Source of the DNA: Orobanche coerulescens | Taxonomy: Eukaryota > Streptophyta > Magnoliopsida > Lamiales > Orobanchaceae | Direction of reading: 5' to 3' | Assembly (NCBI GenBank): GCA_033398695.1 | Contig: CM065802.1 | Location: forward strand, 84,833,096-84,897,095 | DNA length: 64,000 bases | In this document: positions 9,959 to 22,700 of the stretch, one piece after another | Layout of the letters: each line of letters opens with the position of its first letter | Numbering within the stretch: the stretch's first letter is position 1 | Notes under the pieces: generated by a model | Databases searched by the model: none | The model's input: only the letters and a program-made list of their open reading frames with translations | Told to the model about the DNA's origin: nothing | Translations under genes and position numbers: made by a program

Positions 9959-11689
9959 ATGTTGAGAGGCGGACGTGGACGTGGTCGCGGTCGTGGACGC
10001 GGACGAAGGAATGCTGAAAGGGAGATGTCGCCTTCTAATCAGGCTAGTCATAGCTCAGGCGAGCCGCAACAATCCATCAATAACGAACCGGAACTTGGTG
10101 TACCAGAAATCCTTCGTCAAGTCGTGAACCAGATGACTCAGTTCGCTCAGGTCGTGGACCTAATGCAAGTGGCGGCAGGAATTCAGCAGGGAGATGGACA
10201 ACAAAGGATTCCAGAAATGGGAAATCGAGGTGACCGATGGTTACAAGAGGTGGCAAAGATGCAACCACCTAAATTTGATGGCTTTTCCGAGACTCCCACT
10301 TGGGACCATTGGTTGAAGGAACTGGAGAAAAATTTTGCTGGAATTAATTGCCCGGACGACAGGAGAGCTCCTATTGCCCAGTACTTTCTGATAGGGGAAG
10401 CATCCGAGTGGTGGGAAGCTATCCGACCTGCAGATCATGATGCCGATTGGACGGAATTTAAAATGATGATGGAAGCTCAGTATTGCCCTCGCCCTGTGAG
10501 GGAAGCCAAAATTCGGGAGTTTTTCTCCGCTCAGCCATCAGACGAACCCGTATCCCAGACGATTAAGACGTTTAGCCAGCAGTTAGCATTTGTTCGACAT
10601 CTGGTCAGAACAGATGCGGAGATGATGATTCATTTTGAAATGAGGATGAAACCAAAAATCCAGAGGTACATGTCCGGTTTTGAATGTACCACTCTCCGCC
10701 AATACCAGGATAAGGCGTTGGCGTACGAAATTAAAGAAGCAGCAATGGAGAAGTTTATGGAGTCGAAGAAACATAAAGTCTCTGGTACTTTTACAGAGCA
10801 CAAGAGAAGTGGGCCCCGCAAGGCCCAGTCTTCTTTTTCTTTCAAGAAAGCTCCGCACCCATCTAAGAGCGGAAAGAATTACGAAACAATGTCAGCCACG
10901 ATGGATACAGCTAGGAAGTGCTTTAATTGTGGTCGCCCAGGCCACCTTTGGCGCGATTGTTTGCGCACCCCAGTTACATGTTTTGACTGCGGACAGGAAG
11001 GGCACCGTGCAACGTTTAGCAAGGACGCCAGCAAATACAATGGAACCCGTTCATCACAGCCAGTTCAGAAGGAAGCTAGTATCCAACAGACGCAGCAAAG
11101 TGTTCAGATGCCTCAAAATTTTGGCCGCGGACGAGGTAGAGGACAATGGGACCGAAAGGGGACATCGAGTGCCGGATCTGTTCCCCCACGTCTGTATGAG
11201 ATGAGGAGGACAGACGATGAGGATGCTGCTGTTGCATCAGGTACTGTCCAAATCCTTTCCCAGTCAGTTAACGTTTTATTCGATACGGGAGATACGCATT
11301 CTTTTATATCTCTGTCTTGTATAAATCGTTTGAATATTTCCGGTTTTCATACTTGTGAACCTTATGTTGTTGGTTTACCGAGTGGAGAGAGGATTGTTGG
11401 GAACTTAGAGACTAGAGATTTTCCTGTATTATTTGGGGGTAGGGAGTGGCTCTCAAATCTAATTGTGATAGAAATGAAAGGAGATGACCTAATACTCGGA
11501 GACGATTGGCTTAATCGATATGGAGCAATTGTAAACTACCGAAGGAGGAATATCTCGCTGATCGCTGACGACGGTTCCGAAATTCTGTTTGAGGGATGGA
11601 AACTGGGCAGCTCAGGAAAATTGATCAAAGCAATGAAAGCTGTCAGATTGTTGAAACAGTGTCAGACGGTAATCGGTGCTATGCAATGA
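9959..11689 (+). pseudogene. gag: Gag-protease of element A, copy 2, longest intact frame of the element
   Basis: This 576-codon frame reads through Gag, both zinc-knuckle positions and the protease. The first knuckle is CFNCGRPGHLWRDC. The second begins CFDCGQEGHRATF but has serine where the last cysteine should be. The protease motif reads LFDTGDTHSFIS, with D in place of the A seen in copy 1 and B. That residue lies beside the catalytic aspartate, so activity is doubtful. The frame ends at 11689 because about two bases are missing at 11655-11675 relative to copy 1, shifting RT into another frame. The start at 9959 is the same ATG as in copy 1. Confidence 0.9.
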
Positions 11690-12762
11690 AGAAAGAAGAC
11701 GAGGTTGTGGAACTTTCATCCATTCCTGTTGTGAACGAATTTCCAGATGTATTTCCTGACGAATTACCTGGGCTACCTCCACGAAGGGATGTAGAATTTA
11801 CCATTGAGATGGAACCCGGGGCTACTCCAATTTCTAAGGCGCCGTATCGTATGGCACCTACTGAAATGTATGAACTGAAGAAGCAGCTGGAGGAGTTACT
11901 GGACAAGGGCTATATTCAGCCAAGCGTTTTACCCTGGGGAGCGCCAGTTCTTTTTGTCCGAAAGAAGGATGGATCGCTTCGACTGTGTATTGACTATCGA
12001 GAGCTGAACAAGATGACGATTAAGAACAAGTATCCGTTGCCACGGATTGAGGATCTGTTTGACCAGTTGCAAGGGGCAACAGTATTTTCTAAAATCGATC
12101 TGAGATCAGGATACCATCAGCTGAGAATTAAGGAATCTGATGTTCCAAAGTCAGCATTCAGAACTCGCTACGGACACTATGAGTTTGTAGTGATGCCATT
12201 TGGTCTCACTAATGCACCTGCTGTATTCATGCAGTTGATGAACCGAGTGTTCATCGAATATTTGGATAAATTTGTGGTCGTGTTCATTGATGACATTCTG
12301 GTGTATTCTAAGAACCCGGAAGATCATGCACAGCATTTGCGGATTGTACTAGAACTTTTGAGAAGCGAGAAACTGTACGCCAAACTCTCTAAGTGTGAAT
12401 TCTGGCTAAAAGAAGTAATGTTCCTCGGTCATGTGGTATCAGCAGAAGGAGTCTGAGTAGATCCACAGAAAATCGAAGCAATTATGGATTGGAAACCTCC
12501 AAAGAACGTGAAAGAAGTCCGAAGTTTCTTAGGACTTGCTGGGTATTATCGTCGGTTCGTGGAAGGGTTTTCCAAAATCTCCCGCACACTTACTCGACTC
12601 ATGCAGAAAACTCAAAAGTTCGAGTGGAACGAGTCGTGTCAGAGTAGTTTTGACGAATTAAAGAAGAGATTGACGACGGCACCGATTCTATCACTTCCAC
12701 AGGGGACTGGAGGATTCATAGTTACAGTGATGCTTCGAACCAAGGACTCAGATGCGTATTAA
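11596..12762 (+). pseudogene. pol: Reverse transcriptase of element A, copy 2, stop and frameshift
   Basis: The true RT content begins near 11690, after the upstream frameshift. It includes the palm segments [19 protein letters not shown] and FIDDILVYS, so the catalytic YxDD-type box is kept. A stop at 12454 (CGA to TGA) interrupts the frame before the RT connection domain ([18 protein letters not shown]). A one-base deletion near 12722 then shifts the RNase H start. Copy 1 lacks these lesions, so they arose after the two copies separated. Confidence 0.9.
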
Positions 12763-14624
12763 TGAAGAATGACAAGGTGATCGCTTATGCTTCACGGAAG
12801 CTGAAACCTTATGAAGTGAATTACCCAACACATGATTTGGAGCTAGCACCAGTAGTTTTTGCTTTGAAGATCTGGAGGCATTATCTGTACGGGACTCACT
12901 GTCAGATCTTTACGGATCACAAGAGTCTCAAATACATCTTCAGTCAGAATGAATTGAACATGCGGCAAAGAAGATGGTTAGAGCTGATTAAGTACTATGA
13001 CTTGGAGATTTTGTATCATCCAGGCAAAGCGAATGTAGTAGCCGATGCGCTCAGCCGCAAGCCTGTTTCTATTCAGATGCTAGAAACGCTGACCTCCCAA
13101 CTTAGCCTTCAATGAGATATGATTCGAGAAGGAATTGAAGTGTGGTTACAAAGAGTCCAAGGACAACTGTGCGTAATGGAATTAACTTCATCACTAACCG
13201 AAGAAATCAAATCTAGACAGGCGGATGATCCTCTGATGATTCGGTTACATGATGAAGTAATCAAAGGAAAGGCCCCCGGATTCATAATTCATGATGATGG
13301 AGTTTTGAAATTTCAGAACCGACTCTACGTTCCCGATGTTGATATTCTGAAACAGATGATTATGAAGGAAGCTCACAGTTCACCCTATTCTATCCACCCG
13401 GGCACCAGTAAAATGTATAAGGACTTGAAGCAGAATTTCTGGTGGGGCAACATGAAGAAAGACATAGCGGAATATGTTTCGAAATGCTTGACTTGTCAGC
13501 AGGTTAAGATCGAGCATCAACGGCCTGCCGGAATGTTGAAGCCGCTCCCAATTCCTGAGTGGAAGTGGGAGGACATATCGATGGACTTTATCACTAATAT
13601 GCCGAGGACCAAGACGGGAATGAACATGATTTGGGTGATAGTTGATCGTTTAACCAAATCAGCTCATTTCCTAGGCATTAAGGACACATGGGGACCAGAG
13701 AAATTGGCGTGAGTATTTATTTCGGAGATAGTTCGATTGCATGGTACGCCGAAAACCATTGTTTCTGATAGAGACGGACGTTTTGTGTCTCACTTTTGGA
13801 AAGCAATTGATAAGGCCTTGGGGACCGAATTGAACTTCAGTACAACTTATCACCCGCAGACTGACGGACAATCCGATAGGACTATTCAAACAGTGGAAGA
13901 TATGCTGAGGGCTTGTGCCTTAGATTGGTCAACTGATTGGGAAGTTCACCTACCGTTGATTGAATTTACCTAGAACAATAGTTGGCATGCTTCCATTAAG
14001 ATGGCACCATTCGAGGCATTATACGGGAGGAGATGTAGATCGCCCCTATGTTGGGATGATTCCTCAGACTTGATCGGGACAGAACCAGAGATGATCGTAC
14101 ATACTCGAGAGAAGATAGCCTTGATTCGTGAAAGGCTGTTGACCGCCCAGAGTCGCCAGAAATCTTACGCAGACGTACGTCGTCGCCCATTGGAGTTCAG
14201 TACTGGAGACCACGTACTGTTGAAGGTTTCTCCTACTCGAGGGATCTTTCTTTTCGGAAGGAAAGGAAAGTTGAGTCCGAGATATATCGGACCATTTGAT
14301 ATCCTTGAGAGAGTCGGAGAGTTAGCATACAGATTGGCATTGCCGCCGTCATTGTGCCATGTTCATAACGTGTTCCACGTATCCCAGTTACGGAGGTACA
14401 TACCAGATCCTAGTCATGTCATTGATTTCAGCGAGATCGAAGTTGCTCAAGATGGGACGTTTGAAGAAAGACTGGTTAAGATACTCGAGAGTCGAGTTAA
14501 GCTGTTGAGGAACAAACCAATCGTTTTGGTCAAAGTTCAATGGTCACGCCATGGAGTGGAAGAAGCCACATGGGAAACGGAAGATGGCATGAAGTCCAGA
14601 TATCCCGAGTTATTTCCGTCTTGA
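12762..14624 (+). pseudogene. pol: RNase H-integrase-chromodomain of element A, copy 2, three stops
   Basis: The frame carries RNase H ([17 protein letters not shown]), the integrase HHCC segment (about 13390-13520), the integrase core and the C-terminal chromodomain-like tail ending at 14624. Stops interrupt it at 13113 (CGA to TGA), 13710 (CGA to TGA) and 13971 (TAC to TAG). The integrase keeps FITNMPRT, VIVDRLTKSAHFL and [13 protein letters not shown]. The last of these has D where copy 1 has the catalytic E, so this integrase would probably be inactive even without the stops. Confidence 0.9.
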
Positions 14625-14659
14625 GTTTTGGGACGAAACTCCTTTTTAGTAGGAGAGTA

Positions 14660-17005
14660 TGTAATATCCGGATTTATTACTGTGTATTTTACCTGTATTC
14701 GAACCTTGTATTATTCGGATTTGTGGTTTTGATTATTGGAGTATGATAATTCTTGCATTGGCATCCTTGTACTTAAGTATAACATCATGCAAAATTTCTC
14801 ATGCAAACTCGTGATAGCGCACGCTAAGAATGTAGCTTAACACGCGCTATCGGGCTACTACTAGCGCACGCTATGCATGTAGGAGTTGCGAGCGCTAAGA
14901 ACTCAATTATTGAGCGGGACGGCTAGCACATGCGCCAGCCGGGACATGGGTCCGGATAAGATTCCCGCGGATGAACCTGGACAGTTCTGAAGTCAACTCT
15001 TATTAGCGCACGCTAAGGAAAGCTTAGTAGCGTGCGCTAACTTCTTAAATGCAGAATATTATAAATGGGACAACAACCGTTTTGGCTTTCATTTCTTTCG
15101 CTCATTCTTCATCCTTGAGAGGCCAGAGAGCTTTAATCACCCCTCTAACACACTTAGAACATATATTAGTGATCTTTGTATATGGATTATCACTTGGGAG
15201 TAATCATTGAAGTGGAATAGCACCTTGGAGTGGCACATAACCAACCGGAGTCGGATTCTACCTTGTGGTTCAGTGATTTCGGCATATTAAGGTATGTTCA
15301 ACCTATCACCAGTCTTAGATTTGGATTCAAGGGATATGATGATCATGTTAACGAGATATTGAATTTCATTAGTGAATTATTCAACAACATCATGTTTAGA
15401 AGATTGGAATGTCTACAATTACGATATTATTGTTAGAACCTTGAAGTCAGAATCCTAGTACTTCAAATGATGAGAGAAACATTCTGAAGTTAACAATCCG
15501 TATGATTTATGTTATCTTTGTGATCATGAATTGGAGGTGATGTTATAAGAACTTAAAGGAAGAATCATCTTAGGAAATATTCTTTCGTATAAGTTGGAAT
15601 TGTTAGTTCACCTCAAGATGAAGTCTGAATATGTATAATGATAGTAGAATCTAATACATCACCGGAGATCACCAACTTCGCATGAGAATTGTAAACAATA
15701 TGGATTATGGTGTTATGATGATTATACGTATACTCGCATCTTGAAGTTGTTATTATCCTTGAGATCATTCATAAGGGTTATGAACATAACATGAAGTCGG
15801 ATAACAAACATCAAATCACCGAGGAATTCGTTTACTTCATCACCATTGGTATAATCTGCTGCCCTCCAGTGAACTGCCATGCACTCTTAGAGTGCGCTAA
15901 GCTACGTGAATTAACGTGCACTATCGTGTATGTTTAGCGTACGCCACATTTGCAACTTAGCGTGCGCTAAGTCATCAGGCGAGTCAGTTGGCTGACCAGT
16001 GAGGTACTGACCGTGCATGGTTAGCGTACGCTAGGCTGTGTGTATTGCGTGCGCTAACGAGTAGCATTAACGTACGCTACATAGGATGCGTAGCGTGCGT
16101 TAATCTATCCAGGAAGATTGCATATTAAGGACTTCCTACCGTAATTGTTGAATTGTTAGACGTTCGTACGGCATGAAATGAATTCTGTGCTATTTCTTTT
16201 GTTAAGGTTCGAGCTTAACACGTGATTGATCGAAGGGGACGACCTTCAAGTATTTTAATATTCGTGGAAGTTTATTCTTTTCAACGAATCGAGGCAAGTA
16301 CTCTAATTAGAATTGTTTATATTATGACAATTATGATGTGATTGTATCGTGTAAATATGTTGTGAATATATGTCCACCATGCGTTGATCCGAAGGGAATC
16401 ATCATGGGAATCTATAGCTGTGTGCGCTGGATCGTTGGACAGGTAGTTCCACCATGTGTTGGTCCGACGGGATCATCATGGGAATCTATAGCTGTGTGCG
16501 CTGGATCGTTGGAATACCATCAGTATGTTGAAACTATTATGATATGATATGTGTTGTGGATATTCTCGTTGGAGAAACTTGTTATGATATAATTGTTGAT
16601 TATATCACTGTTGTATGATTATTGTACTTGTACTAGCATCGTTGTGCTAACCCCTTCGGGGGTGAACATTTGTGTATGTTCAGATCCAGAGAGCGGGAAA
16701 CAACCACGGAGATGCATGACGAGGGTGCGAGTGATGTTCCTACGGGTTTATCATCTGTTATTTGTTGGTTATTTTAATAAGTACTCGAGTACGTCGTCGA
16801 TTTATAATGTTTGGATTTTAGTGATGTAATAATAACTCTTCTTGGAATAATTGTAATTTCGGTTTTGAACCAGTCGCTTGAATTTTATTTCAGAAATTTC
16901 ATAAACTGGTATCTGTTATTGTCGTTTCCTTTATTCAGCCTTGTAAATTCTTATGTAAAGGATTTACGGCGCTGTAATATTCCTGAATATATCGGGGGTG
17001 TTACA
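14660..17005 (+). repeat. LTR3 of element A
   Basis: It has the same ends as LTR1 and LTR2 and is about 2346 bp long. The segment 16681-16760 has several one- to three-base losses relative to the other two LTRs, next to the hairpin block. The final CA is followed by taatc, matching the left flank of LTR1. Confidence 0.93.
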
Positions 17006-17010
17006 TAATC
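17006..17010. repeat. Target site duplication of element A, right copy (taatc)
   Basis: It directly follows the LTR3 end and equals 72-76. Family B LTR sequence resumes immediately afterwards (caccaacacgaatcc, as at 24015). Confidence 0.92.
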
Positions 17011-18270
17011 ACACCACCAACACGAATCCTTCATCCTAATCCAAGGTAAATCTTCTAGAACCCTATTTTAAGGAGATTTGGAGTTTTTTGAGTTTTTGTT
17101 CGATTCATTCTATGTTGTTGATTAATTCATAATGAATATGATTAATCTTGTTGGTATTCTTGTTTTCCCTATGGATTCATGGTATATTTCATAGTTGTTG
17201 CATATTCGAGAGGGTTTGGTTGTGGTCCGCCCTCGTTGTTGTTTTTATACGAATATACATGAATTGTAGGCGGGTTCTCGGGTGTATTCCAATTCCGTAT
17301 TTGTTTATAGTTGGTTGTGATTGTGTTCTTCGAATCGTTAGGTTCGTGATTGTCGGTTCCTAGCATTAGTCGGTGATTTTTCTTTCTGTTCGTTGCGTCG
17401 TCAATTATTCAAGGCAAGTAATTTTAGAAACCTTTATGCTTAATATGAAATGGTGATGTATGTTGTTCGTGCTTTGCTCACCTCGGGAGGGTCCGGCGGG
17501 GCCTCGAGGGAATCCAATGGTATAGCCCTGGATTCATGAGTTTGTTTCGCTAGCCAGCTCGGGAGGGTCCTTAGAGGCCTCGAGCGGGATCAATGGTATA
17601 ACCCTGTTCCCAAGGCGATGTGTGTGCGTGATTTGTTTTATGATATGGCCAGCTCGGGAGGGTCCTTAGAGGCCTCGAGCGGGATCAATGGTATAGCCCT
17701 GTTCCCTAGGCAAATTGATTAACTATTTGTTTCCGGAAAAGACATGTCTAGTTTTGGTTTTGAAATGAATTGGTGCATTGTACTATGAAATGTGTAAGTG
17801 AATGGTTTGCCTTGATTACTTGTACTAGCGTAATTGCTAACCCCTTTGGGGACCCGTTTTGGGGAAATTCTTGTTATGGAGTTCAGGTTATGTTCAGCCG
17901 GACGAGCGGGCATTGGGACAGTACGAGGATGCTGGCCAGGGTCGTTGACATGTGCATTTGAGTCCTTTTATTGCTGTTGTTCCTTCAATATGGTCGTTGT
18001 TTACTTTTAAACTTATAGATTGTACTCGCGAGTACTTAGGCGTTACCTTTCGGATTGTGATTGGTTTTCATTGAAGTTGCTATATTTATCGGGCGCAGTT
18101 TATTACGCCGGTTGTACCGGGCGTGTCATTATATGTTCATATTAATAATATTTATTTCCTCGCTAACCGAAACGGTTAGTCGAGTGGTGTTTTTCTTGTT
18201 TTAGTCTAGTGGCTCCCATGTGGGGGTCCGCGGCACTGTAATATACCTTGAATATCTCGGGAGTGTTACA
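17011..18270 (+). repeat. Family B 5' LTR, right fragment
   Basis: It aligns along its length with 24009-25282 and ends in gggagtgttaca. It contains a tandem block (17478-17712) of three units built on cctcgagcgggatcaatgg and ending in the phrase ggtatagccctg, and the conserved hairpin block at 17815-17856. Open frames on both strands here are not conserved between the LTR copies and are not called as genes. Confidence 0.9.
17478..17712. repeat. Tandem repeat block in the family B LTR
   Basis: Three units of about 75-90 bp share the phrases agctcgggagggtcc, ggcctcgag and caatggtata-ccctg. The same block lies at about 24498-24730 in the 3' LTR. It sits upstream of the hairpin, as the repeat blocks of families A, C, D and E do. 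Confidence 0.8.
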
Positions 18271-18275
18271 GAAAA

Positions 18276-18287
18276 TGGTATTGGAGC
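18276..18287 (+). other. Primer binding site of family B
   Basis: TGGTATTGGAGC follows the LTR end by five bases. It resembles the tRNA-Met site with one change from the copy in A (T for C), consistent with deamination. Confidence 0.75.
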
Positions 18288-18515
18288 GCGCACTAGGTTT
18301 ATGGATACCTAGGCTTGTCGGTTATTTGGGTCTAGTTGTGTTTTGTTTTGCACATTGTCACACCGCTACCAGCATCTCAATACTTCCAGTATTCGTAAGT
18401 TTTCCTTACTCGATTCTTTGTTTTCTCGTACCGTATTTCCGTTTCTTGAACTGTGGTTGTTTTCCTCTCTTACTTATCATCGAGTTGCTTTTGCTACATT
18501 TTTACACCAGTATAT

Positions 18516-19637
18516 ATGGATGCTGGAAGAGGCCGTGGTCATCGTCGTGGTCGTGGACGCGGTCGAGGACGTGGGGCAGCCAGTGAGGCGGCCACGTCGC
18601 ATTCTTTGGGAGCCGGCAGTACCGGTGACCGTCATAGCCATGCTTCTACTCAAGATGGCGCCGATCTTGGTGTTGCAGCGGTGATGCAACAAATGGTGAA
18701 CCAAATGGCTGCGATAGCTCAGGCGGTTCAGAACCCGACTCCGGCCCATGCTAATCGGGGCGGAGCAGATCGTTGGCTTCAGGTTGTCATCAAGATGCAT
18801 CCTTCTCAGTTTTTGGGAGCTTCAGACCCGATCGGCTGGGAAGGGTGGATCAAGGAGATATCTAAAGTCTTTGTTGCCACCAACTGTCCCGAGGACCGCA
18901 AGGTCCCTATTGCCCAGTACTTTCTCACTGGGGACGCTACTGACTGGTGGGAGGCTGTTAGGCCTAAAGACCACGTTGCTTCGTGGGCAAAATTCAAGGA
19001 CCTGATGGAGACCGAATATTGGCCGTGGCCGGTTAGACAGGCTCGAGTTCATGCCTTTTCTGATGCTCAGCCTCAGGATATTCCTGTTTCTCAAGCTATT
19101 GCCGATTTCAACAAGGAGTTAGGTTTCGTGAAGGCCCAAGTTACAGAGGAGAGTGAGAAAATTTTTCACTTCTCCAGACGGATGAAACTGTCGATTCGGG
19201 ACTACATGTCTGGGCTCGTCTGCACTACTTTGAAGGATTATCAGAGTCGAACTCTCGCCTATGATATGTTGGTGATGGCCAGTGAAGTGGCTCGTGAGAG
19301 CAAGAAGCAGAAGTCCGCCGGAAATTTTTCTGGTCACAAGGGTGAAGGCTAGCAGAAATCTCAGTCTGCAAATATTCCTGCGGGCGGTTCGGCTCATTTT
19401 TCTGGGAGTTTTCGAGGTGCTGCCAGAACCTCCGTGCGTGATCTCATATGCTTTAACTGTGGCAAGTCGGGCCACAAGAACCGGGAGTGTCCTCGTTCGA
19501 AGTTGATTTGTCATACTTGTGGTCAGTTGGGCCACAAGGCTTCCTTTTGTGAACAGGTCAGACAGATTCGCAAGGCCCATACCTCTTTTTCAGCACCTAG
19601 GAAGCCGAGTGTGAACCAGGGCTCGTTTGCTCCGTAG
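18516..19637 (+). pseudogene. gag: Gag of family B, two in-frame stops
   Basis: The ATG at 18516 opens an arginine-glycine-rich start (MDAGRGRGHRRGRGRGRGRG), matching the start of A Gag. The gag domain includes GWEGWIKEISKVFVA and IAQYFLTGDATDWWEA. A stop at 19350 (TAG) breaks the frame. The same frame continues with two CCHC knuckles, CFNCGKSGHKNREC and CHTCGQLGHKASFC, both complete. A second stop lies at 19635 (CAG to TAG). Codon usage is more GC-rich than in A, so B is a separate family, not an old copy of A. Confidence 0.9.
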
Positions 19638-19730
19638 TCTCCACCGAGTTCCATCCGAGGGAGAGGTCGGGGTCAGTCCCCTAGAGAAGGAGCTTCCAGT
19701 ATCGGCTCCGCCCACCCGCGTGTCTATGAA

Positions 19731-22700
19731 ATGAGGAGGGTCGATGATCCAGCGGCTACTGTTGTGATAGGTACCATTCATATTCATTCTCATCCTGTCA
19801 GTGTGCTTTTTGATTCGGGTGCTACGCATTCATTCATCTCTCTGGAGTGTGTGCGCCGTTTGAGCCTTGACTGTTTGTCGCCTTGCGAGTCTTTCATCGT
19901 TAAACTTCCTAGCAGTGATAGAATCGTTGGCGAACGAGAGGTCCGAGACTGTTATGTGTTTATTTGTGAGAGGGCTTGGTCCTCTAATCTTATTGTCATT
20001 AATATTGAGGGTGAGGATTTGATTCTCGGGGATGATTGGCTCGAGCGGTATGGTGCGATCATGAACTATCGCACGAGAATCATCACCATGTTAGCCGAGG
20101 ACGGCACCGAGCACTCTTTCGCGGGGCGAAAGAGGGGAAACCAGAAGTTCGTGATTAACACCTTGAAGGCGATGAGACTCTTGCGGAAAGGGTGTACTGG
20201 TTATTGGTGTTACGCCTTGAAGGCGAAGGATAGTGGAGTCGAATTCTCATCGATCCCAGTCGTTAATGAGTTCCCTGACGTCTTTCCTGACGAGTTATCG
20301 AGTTTGCTGCCGGACCGTGAGGTTGAGTTTGCTATAGAGTTAGATCCAGGTGCGTCTCCGATTTCGAAGGCGCCGTATCGCATGGCACCTTCAGAGATGG
20401 CCGAATTGAAGAGGCAGTTGAGTGAGCTTCTTTAGTCGGGTTATATTCGACCGAGCTCTTCACCTTGGGGCACACCGGTCCTGTTTGTGAAGAAGAAGGA
20501 TGCTTCACTGTGTTTGTGCATCGACTATCGCGAGCTAAACAATGTGACCATCAAGAACAAGTATCCTTTGCCGAGGATTGATGACTTGTTCGATCAGTTG
20601 CAGGGAGCTGCGGTATTCTTGAAGATCGACTTGAGATCAGGGTGATATCAGCTTCGGGTAAAGGAGTCCGACGTTCTGAGAACAACCTTTCGGGCGAGAT
20701 ACAGACATTACGAGTTTGTGGTTATGCCCTTCGGGTTAACTAACGCACCGGCAGTGTTCATGCAGTTGATGAACAAGGTCTTTATCGAGTATCTGGATAA
20801 GTGTGTCGCGTATTCATTGACGATATTCTTATTTATTCGAAGAACAAGGAGGAGCAAGCCCATCATCTACTTGTGATATTAGACATTTTGAAGACCGAGC
20901 GACTCTATGCGAAGTTCTCGGAATGTGAGTTATGGCTGAAGGAAGTGATGTTTCTGGGTCATGTGATTTCAGCCGAGGGGGTCCGTGTGGATCCACAGAA
21001 GATTGAGGCTGTGTTAGATTAGGCGCCGCCCAAGAATGTGAAGGAAGTTCGTAGTTTCTCGGGTCTGGATGGCTACTACCGTAGGTTCGTCGAGGGGTTC
21101 TCGAAACTAGCTTGGCCACTTACACAGTTACTCCAGAAGTCCGAGAAGTTTTTATGGAAGGACGAGAGACAGTTGAGTTTTGAGGAGCTGAAGAGGCGTT
21201 TGACTTCAACCCTGATTTTGGCGTTGCCAAGCGGCAACGAGGGTTTTTCCGTTTATAGCGATGCTTCGGGTCAGGGTCTTGGGTGCGTGTTGATGCAGCA
21301 CGACAAGAATATTGCGTTTGCGTCGAGTCAGTTGAGGCCATATGAGCTTAACTACCCTACTCACGATTTGGAGTTAGCGGCATTTGTTTTTGCGCTCAAG
21401 ATTTGGCGTCACTACCTTTTTGGCTCTGCATGTAAGATGTTTATCGATCATAAAAGTCTGAAGTACAAATTTACTCAGCAGGAGTTGAATATGAGGCAGA
21501 GGAGGTGGTTAGAGTTGATTAAGGATTATGACCTCGAAATCCTTTATCATCCGGGCAAGGCGAACATCGTGGACAATGTCTTGAGTCGGAAATCGATTGC
21601 GTTGCGTACGCTTGAGATCCTTACGTCTCAATCTGAGCTTCAGCGGGGTTTGTTTGAGTTGAGTGTTGAGATTTTGTTGCCTGGAGCTGTCGGACAACTT
21701 TGTGCTTTAGAGATTTCGTCGTCTCTAGTCGATGAAATTAAGCTGAAGCAGTTGGAGGATCCAATGATTACTCAAATCCGAGAGAATGTTATTAAGGGAA
21801 AGTCTCCTGGGTTTGTGATTCACGAGGATGGGGTATTAAGATTCCAGAGTCGGATTTGTGTACCGAACGACTCGGAGTTGAGATAGGGTATTTTGCGCAA
21901 GGCCCATGCTACACCTTACTCTGTTCATCCTGGTTCGAGTAAGATGTACAAGGACCTGAGGAGGAATTTCTGGTGGAATGATATGAAGGAGGAGGTCGCA
22001 CAGTTTGTAGCGAGATGTTTGACTTGTCAACAGGTCAAAATCGAGCATCAGCGACCGGCCAGGTTATTGAAGTCACTTCCCGTTCCGGAATAGAAATGGG
22101 AAGATATATCGACGGACTTCATTACGAGTTTGCCGAGATCGAGATCGGGCATGAATATGGTTTGGGTGATTGTTGATCGTCTGACCAAGTCGACACATTT
22201 TCTGGGCATCAAGGATACTTGGGGCCCGGAGAAGTTGACTTGTGTGTTTATTGCGCAGATTGTGAGGCTTCACAGTACTCCGAAGTCTATTGTTTCGGAT
22301 AGGGATGGCCATTTTGTATCGCACTTTTGGCAGGTGGTGCATAAGGCATTGGGTACTCTGTTACGTTTGAGTACCTCTTTTCATCCTCAGTCAGATGGAC
22401 AGTCGGAATGCACTATCCAGACGTTCGAGGATATGTTGTGTGCTTGTGCTCTCGACTGGAGCAGTGACTGGGAGGAGCATTTGCCATTGATCGAATTCAC
22501 ATACAACAATAGTTGGCACGCGTCGATTCAAATGGCACCGTATGAGGCACTTTATGGGCGGCGTTGTCGATCACCGATTTGTTGGAATGATGCGTCCGAT
22601 TTGGTCGGGACGGAACCGGATATCGCTTTAGAGACGAGGCGGAAGGTGGAATTGATTCAGGAACGTATGTTGACTGCTCAGAGTCGACATAAGTCATATG

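Larger units (their letters stand above)
77..17005 (+). mobile_element. Element A: tandem Ty3/gypsy Tekay/Del-like chromovirus, LTR-internal-LTR-internal-LTR
   Basis: Three LTRs of about 2.35 kb (77-2431, 7366-9723, 14660-17005) alternate with two nearly identical 4.9-kb internal regions (2432-7365 and 9724-14659). Each internal region has its own primer binding site, gag-pol and polypurine tract. One 5-bp duplication (taatc) flanks the whole unit, and the middle LTR has none. Coding order and the C-terminal chromodomain-like segment place it with Tekay/Del-type chromoviruses. Such structures usually come from unequal LTR-LTR recombination between sister copies. Both gag-pol copies are broken, at different places, so neither works alone. 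Confidence 0.93.

Noticed and set aside
18477..19580. Minus-strand open frames opposite gag of B
   Set aside because: They are shadows of the Gag frame, caused by its codon composition, with no conserved motif.
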